Source: an uncultured Opitutia bacterium (GTDB taxonomy: Bacteria; Verrucomicrobiota; Verrucomicrobiia; Opitutales; Opitutaceae). Taken from it: DNA of 64,000 bases. Below are positions 56,043 through 64,000 of the stretch, piece by piece. The position numbers and the translations under genes were made by a program. Where the stretch lies: NCBI GenBank assembly GCA_903859715.1, contig CAIONS010000009.1, positions 62,001 through 126,000 of the forward strand, read 5' to 3'. The notes beneath the pieces were generated by a model. That model searched no databases. It was not told the origin of the DNA and saw nothing but the letters and a program-made list of their open reading frames with translations. Position 1 is the first letter of the stretch; each line of letters opens with the position of its first letter.

Positions 56043-56599
56043 CCACGCCGATGAACCGGCGCCGGGATGCCTTCCTCGCCGCGGCGCGGATGGGCGAAGA
56101 AATTTACCACATTGCCGGACGCAGTGCGGGCGGAGTTTGCACGATCGGGTCGTGCATAACGAAGCCGGGCATTGTCACGAGCGTCGTGGAAGAGTGCCGG
56201 ATCACCCTCGACCAGCGGCACCTCGATGCCGCGGCGCTGGCGCGGATGCTGCGGGAAGCGAAGGAGGCCAGCGAGCGCCTCGCCAAGGAAGGAAACGTGC
56301 AGGTGGCCTGGGACCGTCTCTGGCAGATCGAGCCGCGGCCGTTCAATCCGGAGCTTATCGCACTGTGCGACGAGGCCATCCGGGAATCAGGCGTGAAGTC
56401 CCACCGGCTGCCATCGGGGCCGCTGCATGACGCCGCCGAGACCTGCGGAGCCGGCGTGCCGACGGTGATGATGTTTGTGCAGAGCCTGCACGGCATCAGT
56501 CACAACAAGATCGAGGACACCCGGGAAGAGCATCTCGAGTTGTGCGTGACGGCTTTCGACAAGCTGGCGGACAAGACGATGCAGTGGATGGCCCGGTAG
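56042..56599 (+). pseudogene. Zn-dependent hydantoinase/carbamoylase (M20 family), C-terminal part
   Basis: About 185 residues, beginning PTPMNRRRDAFLAAARMGEE. PTPMxxRRDAxxAAA is the dimerisation-domain motif of N-carbamoyl-L-amino acid hydrolase and allantoate amidohydrolase. The catalytic part follows with DQRHLDAAALARML, then RLPSGPLHDAAETCG and VPTVMMFVQSLHGISHNKIEDTREEHLELC. The family has GAGHDA in place of GPLHDA. The first half, with most metal ligands, is absent. ATG at 56051 gives an in-frame but unlikely start. Class III aminotransferase and carbamoylase genes are typical partners in pyrimidine or purine catabolism, hinting that the two fragments came from one locus. Confidence 0.8.
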
Positions 56600-56623
56600 C
56601 GCAGGCATCCTGCCTGCGCTGCT

Positions 56624-57850
56624 TCAGCCCACGAAAAACTTCAGCGTCCGGCGCATGGAGGCGACCAGGACGTCGATCTCCTCCGCGGTGTTATAGACGT
56701 AGAAACTCGCGCGCGTCGTACTGGTGAGGCCGAGCTTCCGCATCAGCGGCTGATTGCAGTGGTGACCACCGCGGAGGGCGACGCCGTCCTCGTCGGCGAA
56801 GGTCACGACGTCGTGGGCATGCACATCGGGGAACGCGAAACTCACGAGCCCGCCGCGTTCGCCGGTCGGGCCGAGCAGGCGGATGCCGGGCAGGGTGGAG
56901 AGTTTCTCGTAGGCGAGCCGGGCCAGCGCATGGTCGTGCCGCTCGATGGCGGCGCGGTCGAGCGCGTCGAGGTAATCGCAGGCGACGCCGAGCCCGATCG
57001 CGCCGGCGACGTTGGGGGTGCCGGCTTCAAAGCGCTCGGGCGCGGGTTTCCAGGTGGCGCCCTCGTACGTGACGTTCACCACCATGCCGCCGCCGGTTTC
57101 GTCGGGGGCAAGTTTCTCGAGCAACGCGCGGCGGCCATAGAGCACGCCGATGCCGGTGGGGCCGCACATCTTATGGCCGGAAAACGCGAGGTAGTCGCAG
57201 CCGATCGCCTGCACGTCGAGCGGGGCGTGGCCGACGGACTGGGCCGCGTCGATGACCGTGATCGCGCCCACGGCGCGGGCGCGGCGGCACAGCTCGGCGA
57301 CGGGATTGATCGTGCCGAGCGTGTTGGAGATATGGGTGAACGCGAAGACCTTCACCTGCGGCGTGAGCAGTTGGTCGAGCGCGGCGAGATCGAGTCCGCC
57401 CTCGGCATTGGCGCCGAGCACGGAGACGTAGCGCAACGTGGCGCCGCTGGCCTTCGCGGCCTGCTGCCACGGCACGAGGTTGGAGTGGTGCTCCATCTCG
57501 GTCGTGAGGATGACATCACCGGCCTTCAGGCGGGTGGCAAAACTGCGGGCGACAATATTGATGCTCTCCGTCGTGCCGCGGGTGAAGATGATCTCAGCAG
57601 GATCGGCGGCGTGGAGGAACGTCGCGATCCGGGTCCGGGCGCCCTCGTAGGCATCGGTTGCGCGCATCGAGAGCGCGTGCAGGCCGCGGTGGACGTTGCT
57701 GTTGTCGCGCTCGTAGTAGTGCACAAGCGCGTCGATGACGGCCCGCGGTTTCTGCGACGTGGCTCCGTTGTCGAGGTAGACCAGCGGCTTGCCGTTCACC
57801 TGCTGGTGCAGGATCGGGAAGTCGGCGCGGATGTTGTTCCAAGTGGGCAT
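56624..57850 (-). CDS. sufS: Cysteine desulfurase SufS
   Basis: 408 residues. The N-terminus IRADFPILHQQVNGKPLVYLDNGATSQKP is the SufS/CsdA type. NSNVHRGLHALSMRATDAYEGAR, the PLP lysine in FSGHKMCGPTGIGVLYG and the RGGHHCNQPLMRKLG loop with the catalytic Cys complete the active site. SufS takes sulphur from cysteine and passes it to SufU for iron-sulphur assembly. It follows sufU on the same strand, separated by 138 bp with a repeat. sufBCD are not in the window. Confidence 0.95.
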   Translation of the reverse strand: MPTWNNIRADFPILHQQVNGKPLVYLDNGATSQKPRAVIDALVHYYERDNSNVHRGLHALSMRATDAYEGARTRIATFLHAADPAEIIFTRGTTESINIVARSFATRLKAGDVILTTEMEHHSNLVPWQQAAKASGATLRYVSVLGANAEGGLDLAALDQLLTPQVKVFAFTHISNTLGTINPVAELCRRARAVGAITVIDAAQSVGHAPLDVQAIGCDYLAFSGHKMCGPTGIGVLYGRRALLEKLAPDETGGGMVVNVTYEGATWKPAPERFEAGTPNVAGAIGLGVACDYLDALDRAAIERHDHALARLAYEKLSTLPGIRLLGPTGERGGLVSFAFPDVHAHDVVTFADEDGVALRGGHHCNQPLMRKLGLTSTTRASFYVYNTAEEIDVLVASMRRTLKFFVG

Positions 57851-57852
57851 GC

Positions 57853-57980
57853 TTTGGAGTAGTCGAATGGACGAAGAGTCGGGAAGGCGAAGGTCGAAAA
57901 TCTTATCAGCAGAGCTGTGCCTGAAAGGCGAATTGGCTTCGTCCTTCGATTTTTCGACTCCTCGACGGTTTGACGGTCGG
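57853..57980. repeat. TCGAA-type imperfect inverted repeat
   Basis: GAGTAGTCGAATGGACGAAG at 57855 and CTTCGTCCTTCGATTTTTCG near 57940, with further TCGA-rich units on both sides, fill the sufU-sufS gap. The pairing is patchy. Confidence 0.5.
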
Positions 57981-57988
57981 TCGCATGC

Positions 57989-58444
57989 TCAGTCGGTGTG
58001 GCTCTCGGTGGTGGCGGGCACGGCATCGCCCTTCAGGGCGTTGAGTGCGGCGTGCCAGCCGAGGGTGGCGCACTTGATGCGCGCGGGGAAGGTGTGCACG
58101 CCGGCGAAGGCGGCGATGTCGCTGATCTCCTCCGGCTCCTTGCCGGTGGTGACGATCTCATGAAACTGGTCGTACAGCGCCTGAGCCTGGGCCGACGTCT
58201 TGCCCTTCAGCTGGGTCGTCATGAGTGAGGCGCTGGCCTGGGAAATGGCGCAGCCGGAGCCGTCGAACGAGATCTCGGCGATCCGGTCGCCGTCCAGCCG
58301 CAGGTATACGCTGCACTGGTCGCCGCAGCTGGGATTGTCGCCGTGCGCCACGCGGTTGGCCGTGGGCAGCTTGCCGCGGTTCCGGGGGCGGCGGTTGTGG
58401 TCCAGGATGACCTGCTGGTAAAGTTCGGTGAGATCGGCGGACAT
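57989..58444 (-). CDS. sufU: SufU iron-sulphur cluster assembly protein
   Basis: 151 residues. The zinc and sulphur-accepting cysteines are Cys40 (NPSCGDQC), Cys65 (GSGCAISQASASLM) and Cys125 (RIKCATLGW), with Asp42. The insertion between the second and third Cys (residues about 76-115) marks SufU rather than IscU. SufU receives persulphide from SufS. The start is ATG at 58444; the upstream gap to the AraC gene contains a CGAAG inverted repeat. Confidence 0.95.
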   Translation of the reverse strand: MSADLTELYQQVILDHNRRPRNRGKLPTANRVAHGDNPSCGDQCSVYLRLDGDRIAEISFDGSGCAISQASASLMTTQLKGKTSAQAQALYDQFHEIVTTGKEPEEISDIAAFAGVHTFPARIKCATLGWHAALNALKGDAVPATTESHTD

Positions 58445-58520
58445 GGCGGAAACCCATATTGGTTATCGCTAATCGCCGATTGGCAACTTCGTCGTGGAGA
58501 TAGGTGAGGCTGGACTGAAT

Positions 58521-58588
58521 TATTCACCACGAAGATCACGAAGCGCACGAAGGCCAAGCCTCTCGACTCTGACCTTCGTGGTTAAAAT
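58521..58588. repeat. CACGAAG inverted repeat
   Basis: TTCACCACGAAGATCACGAA starting 58523 with further CACGAAGG units, and ACCTTCGTGGTTAA at 58571-58584 as the opposite arm. It lies between the divergent sufU and AraC genes. Confidence 0.7.
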
Positions 58589-58638
58589 GATTCTCTTAAG
58601 TCGTTGCCTGGGGGCACGGCGGAGCGTATCGCGCTGTC

Positions 58639-59517
58639 GTGTCATTGGCCCGCTTTCTCGGACAGGACCTGGTGGTCGCATTGGGAAAACTCGATGCGGG
58701 GCAGGTGCTGGGCCCGTGGCGCGGGGCGCGGCCGCAGGAGTGCCGGCGAAAAATGCCTTTCGCCCCCGTGCTCTACGGCGAGGATCACGCGCATGGGCAC
58801 GCCGAGCTGTGCCTGTTGCTCGAGGGGCGTTGTCGCTTCAGCTTCGATCATGCGGGCAGCGTGCTGGAGGCCGGCGACCTGGTGATCTGCCCGGCGGGGC
58901 TGGCGCATGCGGAGGCCTACTGCCGGCCCGGTGAAGGTTACCGGCTGGCATGGTGGAATCTCAGCGAGGGCGAACCGCGCCTGCACGTGACCCGTTATGC
59001 GCGGCGCAGCGGGTTCACGATGGAGCACCTGATGAACCTGGCGCTGTTGCCTGCCGACGCTCGGGAAAAACTCTCGGTGCTGCGGGCACTGGCGGCGGCA
59101 GTACGCCGGCCGGAGACCGAGGCGGTGCGCGAGGCCCTGCTGACTCTCACGCTGGCGCTGTATCGCCGGGTGCTGGATGGCGGCGAGGCGCAACTCGACA
59201 CGCGGGCGCAGCTCGTGCGGCGGGCCGCGGAGTTTGTCCGGGCCAACGCCGGCCGCGCCCTCGCGCTGGCGGACGTGGCGCGTGCGGCGCATGTCTCGCC
59301 CAACTACCTGACCGGGCTGTTTCGGGCCGAGACAGGCACGCCGCTCGGCCGTTTCATTCTCGCGGAGCGCGTCGCGCTGGCCCAGCGCCGGCTGCGCGAG
59401 CCCGGGGCGAGTGTGAAGGCGGTGGCGCTGGAGCTGGAGTTTGTGGATCCATTCACCTTTAGCCGCGCCTTCAAGCGGGTGACGGGCCGGTCGCCGAAAG
59501 CGTGGCTGGCCGGCTGA
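58639..59517 (+). CDS. AraC family transcriptional regulator
   Basis: 292 residues from the GTG at 58639. The N-terminal half is a cupin-like sensor (HAHGHAELCLLLEGRCRF, AGDLVICPAGLAHAEAYC). The C-terminal half carries the two AraC helix-turn-helix motifs: LALADVARAAHVSPNYLTGLFRAETGTPLGRFI, then LELEFVDPFTFSRAFKRVTGRSPKAWL. It probably senses a sugar or related molecule and controls neighbouring genes; the tandem PhyH genes converge on it, and the DegT/ceramidase-like genes lie beyond them. Confidence 0.9.
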   Translation: MSLARFLGQDLVVALGKLDAGQVLGPWRGARPQECRRKMPFAPVLYGEDHAHGHAELCLLLEGRCRFSFDHAGSVLEAGDLVICPAGLAHAEAYCRPGEGYRLAWWNLSEGEPRLHVTRYARRSGFTMEHLMNLALLPADAREKLSVLRALAAAVRRPETEAVREALLTLTLALYRRVLDGGEAQLDTRAQLVRRAAEFVRANAGRALALADVARAAHVSPNYLTGLFRAETGTPLGRFILAERVALAQRRLREPGASVKAVALELEFVDPFTFSRAFKRVTGRSPKAWLAG

Positions 59518-59557
59518 ACTTGCGACTGCCGGCACGGAATACCAGTACGCTCGAACC

Positions 59558-59581
59558 CAGCCTCCTCACGTCGGCTGCTAC
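59558..59581. repeat. 24-bp dispersed repeat, copy 2
   Basis: 23 of 24 bases match 16962-16985. It sits between the convergent AraC and PhyH genes. Confidence 0.75.
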
Positions 59582-59595
59582 GGGTGGGAAGCGCT

Positions 59596-60426
59596 TCAGC
59601 CCCACCGCGCTTCCGGCGGGTCGAAGACGAAGCCGTGGAAGAATTTCCGCTGCGCGGGCGAGAGCCGCCGGTTGTAGAAATCGGGAGTGTAGCCCCAGTG
59701 CTCCTGCGATGCGACCATCCACGGGTGCTCGTAACAATAATACAGCATCGTGCGACCGCGCTCGGGACCGGAGTAGGGTGCGGCGGTATGCCAGAGCGCG
59801 TTGTGGAAAAGGATAATCGTGCCGGGCGGAGCACAGACCTGCACGGCACCCGGGAAGAAATCGCGGCGCTGCCGGTCGGCGTGGTCCGGTTCCCGTTTGG
59901 CGTGATGGCTGCCGGGGACGATGGTCAGGTTGCCCTGCCAGGGCGCGGTCATATCGGAGAGATAATAGCCGACCTTGAGCTGGAGCAGCGGGATCGGATG
60001 GCCGAGGTTGCGAAAGCCATTGTCGTGGCCGTCGATGTGCCACTCGCCCTGGCGGTTCATGAAATCGCCGCCGTGCTCGACGATCGCATCGGAGGCGCAG
60101 TGATGCGGCATGGGGTTGAGCAACGCGTGCACATACGGTAGCAGCGCCGGCCAGTCGAGGAGCTCGAGGAACAGCGGATCGTCGTCGAGAATGTAGAAGG
60201 ACCGCGTGCTCTTTTCGCTCTTGGTCTGGGTGAAGCCCGTTTGGGGCTGCCCGGTGCGCATCAGCTCACGCCGGTGGGAGCCGGATCGACCGATGGCAGC
60301 GATCAGGCGCGCCACATGGTCGGGCTTCAGGAAATTCTCGATGACGAGATAGCCGTTGGTGTCGAAGAAGAACCGTTCGGCATCGGACAGGCCGGCGGTG
60401 ACGGGGGAGGCGACGGTGGTGGACAT
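59596..60426 (-). CDS. PhyH family Fe(II)/2-oxoglutarate dioxygenase, paralogue A
   Basis: 276 residues from the ATG at 60426. The metal ligands are in GEWHIDGHDNGFRNLGHP (HxD) and a distal His in ILFHNALWHTAAPYSGPERGR, where the Arg binds 2-oxoglutarate. LTIVPGSHHAKREPDHADR and YEHPWMVASQEHWGYTPDF are shared with paralogue B. About two thirds of positions agree with that protein, so a tandem duplication is clear. The stop is 7 bp downstream of paralogue B. Verrucomicrobial genomes often carry many PhyH proteins near sugar or sulfatase loci; substrate unknown. Confidence 0.9.
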   Translation of the reverse strand: MSTTVASPVTAGLSDAERFFFDTNGYLVIENFLKPDHVARLIAAIGRSGSHRRELMRTGQPQTGFTQTKSEKSTRSFYILDDDPLFLELLDWPALLPYVHALLNPMPHHCASDAIVEHGGDFMNRQGEWHIDGHDNGFRNLGHPIPLLQLKVGYYLSDMTAPWQGNLTIVPGSHHAKREPDHADRQRRDFFPGAVQVCAPPGTIILFHNALWHTAAPYSGPERGRTMLYYCYEHPWMVASQEHWGYTPDFYNRRLSPAQRKFFHGFVFDPPEARWG

Positions 60427-60433
60427 GGCGGGA

Positions 60434-61270
60434 TCAGCCCCAGCGCTGCTCGGGCGGATCAAAGACCCAACCGTGGAAGAGTTTCCGCTGCGCGGGGGAA
60501 AGGCGCTGGTTGTAGAATTCCTTGGTGTAGCCCCAGTGTTCCTGCGAGGCGACCATCCATGGGTGCTCGAAGGCGTAGTAGAGCATCTTGCGGCCGTGCG
60601 CGGGCGAGGCGAAGGGTGCGGCCGTGTGCCAGAGGGCGTTGTGGAAAAGGATCGCGGTGCCGGCGGGCGCGCAGATCTGCAGTTCGCCGGGCATGTGATC
60701 CGGGCGGGACATGTCCGCGAGCGAAGGGGGATTGATGGCCTTGTGGCTGCCGGGAACGATGAGGAGGTTGCCGTTGCCGGGCTGCGTCATGTCACTGAGG
60801 TAGTAGCCGATTTTCAGCTGCAGGTGAGGGATGGGCCAGCCGAGGCCGCGGTAGCCCTCGTCGTGGCCATCGAGGTGCCAGCCGCCATGGCGCGTCATGA
60901 AATCGCGGCCGAAGTCGATGATGCCGTCGGAGCCGTGGTGGTGGGGCTTGGCGTTGAGGAGGCCGTGCACGTAGGGCATCAGCGCTGGCCAGTCGAGGAG
61001 CTCGAGGAAGAGCGGGTCGTCGTCGAGGATGTAGAAATAGCGCGTGCTGTCGCCGGTTACCTGGGTGAAGCCGGTCTGTTTTGCATTGGTCCGCACGGCT
61101 TCGCGGCGGCGCACCGCGGTGCGCTCCAGCGCGGCGACCAGGCGTGCGACATGGTCGGGCGCGAGAAAGTTCGGGAGGACGAGGTAGCCGTTGTTGTCGA
61201 AGAAAATACGATCGGCCGCGGAGTAACCGGTCGTCGCCGCCGGCGCGATGGGAGGAAGGGTACCAGTCAT
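60434..61270 (-). CDS. PhyH family Fe(II)/2-oxoglutarate dioxygenase, paralogue B
   Basis: 278 residues from the ATG at 61270. The HxD pair is in GGWHLDGHDEGYRGLGWP and the distal His/Arg in ILFHNALWHTAAPFASPAHGRK. LLIVPGSHKAINPPSLADM precedes them. It shares with paralogue A the unusual motif SFYILDDDPLFLELLDWPAL (here YFYILDD), which likely helps form the substrate pocket. It is first in a two-gene operon; the start lies 97 bp from the repeat element at 61367. Confidence 0.9.
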   Translation of the reverse strand: MTGTLPPIAPAATTGYSAADRIFFDNNGYLVLPNFLAPDHVARLVAALERTAVRRREAVRTNAKQTGFTQVTGDSTRYFYILDDDPLFLELLDWPALMPYVHGLLNAKPHHHGSDGIIDFGRDFMTRHGGWHLDGHDEGYRGLGWPIPHLQLKIGYYLSDMTQPGNGNLLIVPGSHKAINPPSLADMSRPDHMPGELQICAPAGTAILFHNALWHTAAPFASPAHGRKMLYYAFEHPWMVASQEHWGYTKEFYNQRLSPAQRKLFHGWVFDPPEQRWG

Positions 61271-61366
61271 GTGGGGTGAATGCTGAGGCGGAAAGCTGCG
61301 CGAATCTTTGATGAGGAGGAAGCGGATTATGGCGGTGAGGAGATTTTTATGAACCGTCATGAACCG

Positions 61367-61518
61367 TCATCCTGAGCGAAGCCGAAGGATCTCTGTTATT
61401 ATTTCTCTCAAGCCACCTTCCAGTCACAGACACTCCCACGGCGACGCTCAAGTGTCCGAACTAAACGCGGAATCACCGGCAAGGATAACAGAGATCCTTC
61501 GGCTTTGCTCAGGATGAC
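61367..61518. repeat. 152-bp element with 34-bp terminal inverted repeats (MITE-like)
   Basis: The left arm 61367-61400 starts GTCATCCTGAGCGAAGCCGA. The right arm 61485-61518 is its reverse complement except at one position (33 of 34). The 84-bp centre has no coding sequence. The TCATCCTGAGCGAAG core is a widespread intergenic repeat in several phyla. Before the left arm CCGTCATGAA is directly repeated. It fills most of the 364-bp gap between the divergent PhyH and DegT genes. Confidence 0.85.
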
Positions 61519-61634
61519 GGGTGGGTGGAGGCAGGGTGGACCGGAGCGATCCGCCGGCGGGCCGTAAGATTCGACATGGCTTCGTAAGCGCGGCCATTGC
61601 CGGCGGCGGCGGCGCGTGGTACGCTGACGGCACC

Positions 61635-62963
61635 ATGAGCTCCACCCTTGCCCCCGCTGCAGCCAAACTCGCCCTCCTGGGCGGCACGCCTGTCGGTAAA
61701 ATCACCTATCCGAAATTCCCCACCTTCACCGACCGCGCCATCGAACGCGCGGCCGACATGCTGCGGCAGGGCAAACTCTTCGGGCTGGGCCGCAAACACG
61801 TGCCCGAGATCGGCGAGGCCGAGGGCGTCATCTCGCGCTACCATGGCAACCGCCACATCCTCGCCACCAGCTCCGGCCACGCCGCGCTGCAGTCCGCGCT
61901 GGCCGGTTTGGAAATCTGCTGCGGCGACGAAGTCATCACCACGCCCTACACGTGGGGCGCCTCGATTTCCTGCATCCTCCATCAGAATGCCATTCCGATC
62001 TTCGTCGATATCGAGCGCGAGACCGGCCTGATCGATCCGGCGCAGATCGAGGCGGCCATCACCCCGCGGACGAAGGCGATCCTCGCGGTGCACCTGTTCG
62101 GCCAGCCGGCGAACCTGAAGCGGCTCCGCGCCATTGCGGACAAGCACAAGATCATGCTCATCGAGGACGGTAGCCAGGCTCACGGCGCGGAAATCGGCGG
62201 CGTGCGGGTCGGCACGGTGGGCGATGCGGCCGGCTTTTCCTGCATGGGTGGCAAGGTGCTGGCGACGACCGAGTCCGGCTACATGGTCACGCCGCACGAG
62301 CGCGTTTACTGGAAGGGTGCCATGATCGGCCAGCACATGGGCCGCTCGACGGACGAAGGCATGCCCGACGACCTGAAGCCGTACCTTGATTCGCTCGTCT
62401 ATACTTATCGCGTCGCTCCGTTCAATGCGGTGCTGCTGACGGAGCAGTTTGCCAAGCTCGACGCCGAGCTGGCCGAGCGCCGCCGCCATGCCGACCTGCT
62501 GCGCAGCCATCTCGCGGGCGCCAAGTACCTGAAGCTGCCCAACTATGCGGCGGGCACGAAACCGTCGTATCATTTGATGTCGTTCACTTTCGACTCCGAC
62601 GCCGCGGGCATCTCGCGCGACACGTTTGCCGCCGCGCTGCAGGCGGAGGGTCTGCGCGCCGTCGGTTATGTGCCGTCGGTGATTTCCGACTGGAAGCGCC
62701 TGCACTGGCAGGACTACCGCGGGCCGCGCGTGAACTGGCTGTCGGCACTCGAGGCCGCGAAGGTGGACTACCGCAACCAGGCGCTGCCCAACGCGCGCTG
62801 GCGCGTGGACCATGCGCTCGAGACAGGCTTTGACATGGTCGCGCCCAACGAGCCAATGATTGCCCGCATGGCCGAGATCATTCTCAAGGTGGAAGCGAAC
62901 GTCGACGCGCTCCGTGACCACGAGCGCACGGCGGGACCCGCCGCCCCGGCTGTCCGGAAATGA
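61635..62963 (+). CDS. DegT/DnrJ/EryC1/StrS family aminotransferase
   Basis: 442 residues from the ATG at 61635. The fold-type I pattern is RHILATSSGHAALQSALAGL, then VITTPYTWGASISCILHQ, LIEDGSQAHGAEIGG (Asp and His near PLP) and FSCMGGKVLATTESGYM with the likely PLP Lys. The family makes amino sugars or modifies related keto compounds; the group near AHBA synthase shares the WGAS and GSQAHGA features. The stop overlaps the ceramidase-like ATG, so the two are translated together. Confidence 0.9.
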   Translation: MSSTLAPAAAKLALLGGTPVGKITYPKFPTFTDRAIERAADMLRQGKLFGLGRKHVPEIGEAEGVISRYHGNRHILATSSGHAALQSALAGLEICCGDEVITTPYTWGASISCILHQNAIPIFVDIERETGLIDPAQIEAAITPRTKAILAVHLFGQPANLKRLRAIADKHKIMLIEDGSQAHGAEIGGVRVGTVGDAAGFSCMGGKVLATTESGYMVTPHERVYWKGAMIGQHMGRSTDEGMPDDLKPYLDSLVYTYRVAPFNAVLLTEQFAKLDAELAERRRHADLLRSHLAGAKYLKLPNYAAGTKPSYHLMSFTFDSDAAGISRDTFAAALQAEGLRAVGYVPSVISDWKRLHWQDYRGPRVNWLSALEAAKVDYRNQALPNARWRVDHALETGFDMVAPNEPMIARMAEIILKVEANVDALRDHERTAGPAAPAVRK

Positions 62964-64000
62964 ACGCAGGGTTCGCCCAGGCCGACATCACCCCGCGCCT
63001 GGGCGTCCAACTGGTCGGCTACGGCCCGTACCGGAATCGCGCCGCGCAGAAAGTCCTCGCCCCGCTCGCTGCGCGGGCGATGGCGGTGACCGAAGGCTGG
63101 CGCCGCGCGCTCTTGGTGAACCTGGAACTGTGCGGCACGCCGCGCGACCTCGCGATCCGGATTCGCGAGGCGGTGGCCCGGCGCACGGGATTTAAGCCGG
63201 ACGAGGTCTTCGTGACCTCTACGCACACCCACAGCGGGCCGGCGATCGGCGGGATGCTGGGCTGGGGCGAGCCGGACGCGATTTATGTCGAGACGCTGCC
63301 TTCGCGCGTGGCGGAAGCCGCGGAAAAGGCGGTCAAGGCGCTGGCGCCCGTGGAGTGGCGCTATGCCGAGGTGCCGTGCGAGGGCATCGCGATCAATCGC
63401 GAGACTGACCGGGGCGGCTGGATGTTTGATCCGATCGGGGTGCGACTCGATCCGCAGTGGCGACCGGCGCGTCCGCAGGACACCGATCCGACACTGCGGC
63501 TGCTGGCCGCCTATGCCGGCGGAAACCTGGTTGGTCTGCTGCATCACTTTGGCTGCCATGCGGTGGTGGGCAGCGAGCAGACCTTCGACGTGCACGGGGA
63601 TTTTGCCGGGCTGGCCTCGCAGGAGATTGAGCGTGCGCATCCCGGCGCGACGGCAATTTTCCTGCCGGGGGCGATGGGTGACATCAATCCGCCGGTCTGC
63701 CATCGGGCGGAGAAGGAGACGCATCGGGCGCTGCGCGTGCTCTCGAGGAAATATGCGTCCGTGATCAGGCGCGGACTTCGCGCGGCGCAGCCGATGACGG
63801 CAGGCGCGCTGAAATCCGTGCGGCGCGACGTGAGCTTTTCCCGCAAGCCATGGATGCGCGCCTTTGTGCAGCGGCGCATCCGCGAGCTGGAGAAGATTTT
63901 TGCCGCGCCGGGTGTCACGGATATCACGACGGTCGGCCAGCCTCCACTGCAGACGAACGGCCTGCACATGGTACGCCTGCAGGGATTCAGGGCTTTGCTG
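62960..64000 (+). CDS. Neutral/alkaline ceramidase-like protein, cut by the window end
   Basis: 347 codons are visible with no stop before the window ends. The N-terminus AGFAQADITPRLGVQLVGYG and the block FVTSTHTHSGPAIGGMLG are typical of the neutral ceramidase superfamily; two His of the zinc site lie in THTHSGP. LLHHFGCHAVVGSEQTFDVHGDFAGLASQEI and FLPGAMGDINPP are further family blocks. No signal peptide is seen, unlike secreted ceramidases, so a cytoplasmic amidase acting on a sugar or lipid derivative is plausible. It starts at ATG 62960, overlapping the DegT stop by 4 bp. Confidence 0.88.
   Translation, partial: MNAGFAQADITPRLGVQLVGYGPYRNRAAQKVLAPLAARAMAVTEGWRRALLVNLELCGTPRDLAIRIREAVARRTGFKPDEVFVTSTHTHSGPAIGGMLGWGEPDAIYVETLPSRVAEAAEKAVKALAPVEWRYAEVPCEGIAINRETDRGGWMFDPIGVRLDPQWRPARPQDTDPTLRLLAAYAGGNLVGLLHHFGCHAVVGSEQTFDVHGDFAGLASQEIERAHPGATAIFLPGAMGDINPPVCHRAEKETHRALRVLSRKYASVIRRGLRAAQPMTAGALKSVRRDVSFSRKPWMRAFVQRRIRELEKIFAAPGVTDITTVGQPPLQTNGLHMVRLQGFRALL

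Overview
The window looks like a chromosomal segment of a verrucomicrobial bacterium, most likely near Opitutaceae. The DNA is GC-rich and the genes are densely packed on both strands. The content fits that group: an exosortase fused to an EpsI domain, a CdsZ-like zinc-ribbon coiled-coil protein, ECF sigma factors with membrane partners, phytanoyl-CoA dioxygenase-like proteins, DegT and ceramidase-like genes. Gene borders are littered with short inverted repeats. The taxonomic call is inference from content; no 16S gene is present.

Layout. 1-4 kb: end of a PhyH-like gene, a histidine phosphatase, a GNAT acetyltransferase, and a minus-strand operon of a PadR regulator with two membrane proteins. 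4-13 kb: a minus-strand cell-envelope operon (glycosyltransferase, flippase, TylF-like methyltransferase, second glycosyltransferase, O-antigen ligase-like protein, rodA, rng) interrupted by a 1.5-kb inversion. 13-26 kb: exosortase/EpsI fusion, rny, queF, an inositol-monophosphatase-like gene, a DnaQ-like exonuclease, a WecG/TagA transferase, uup, an ECF sigma factor with membrane partner, HAD phosphatase, M28 peptidase, PTS EIIA. 26-35 kb: gyrA, gyrB, cdsZ-like gene, two gene fragments, rnpB, rpsT. 35-41 kb: addB and addA, then a 33-residue ribosomal-type protein. 41-44 kb: a damaged pilM-pilN-pilO-pilQ cluster. 44-54 kb: polyprenyl diphosphate synthase, a second ECF sigma pair, convergent fumC and class I fumarase, a Gfo/Idh/MocA oxidoreductase, a KdsD-type isomerase, a LysM lipoprotein and an aminotransferase. 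54-58 kb: two PH-domain proteins, two further truncated genes, sufS and sufU. 58-64 kb: AraC regulator, tandem PhyH paralogues, DegT aminotransferase and a ceramidase-like gene that runs off the window.

The most striking property is structural. The segment 10228-11721 is inverted between two GGCC tetranucleotides. Flipping it back in silico restores two split genes in frame at once (a 460-residue flippase and a 234-residue methyltransferase) and re-forms a seven-gene operon. Three more junctions (about 32.82, 43.41 and 56.04 kb) join pieces of unrelated genes. pilM has an in-frame stop and one PH-domain gene is frameshifted. These may be real rearrangements and gene decay, or assembly/amplification artefacts; reads across the junctions would decide. 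I found no CRISPR array, prophage, insertion-sequence transposase or tRNA gene.
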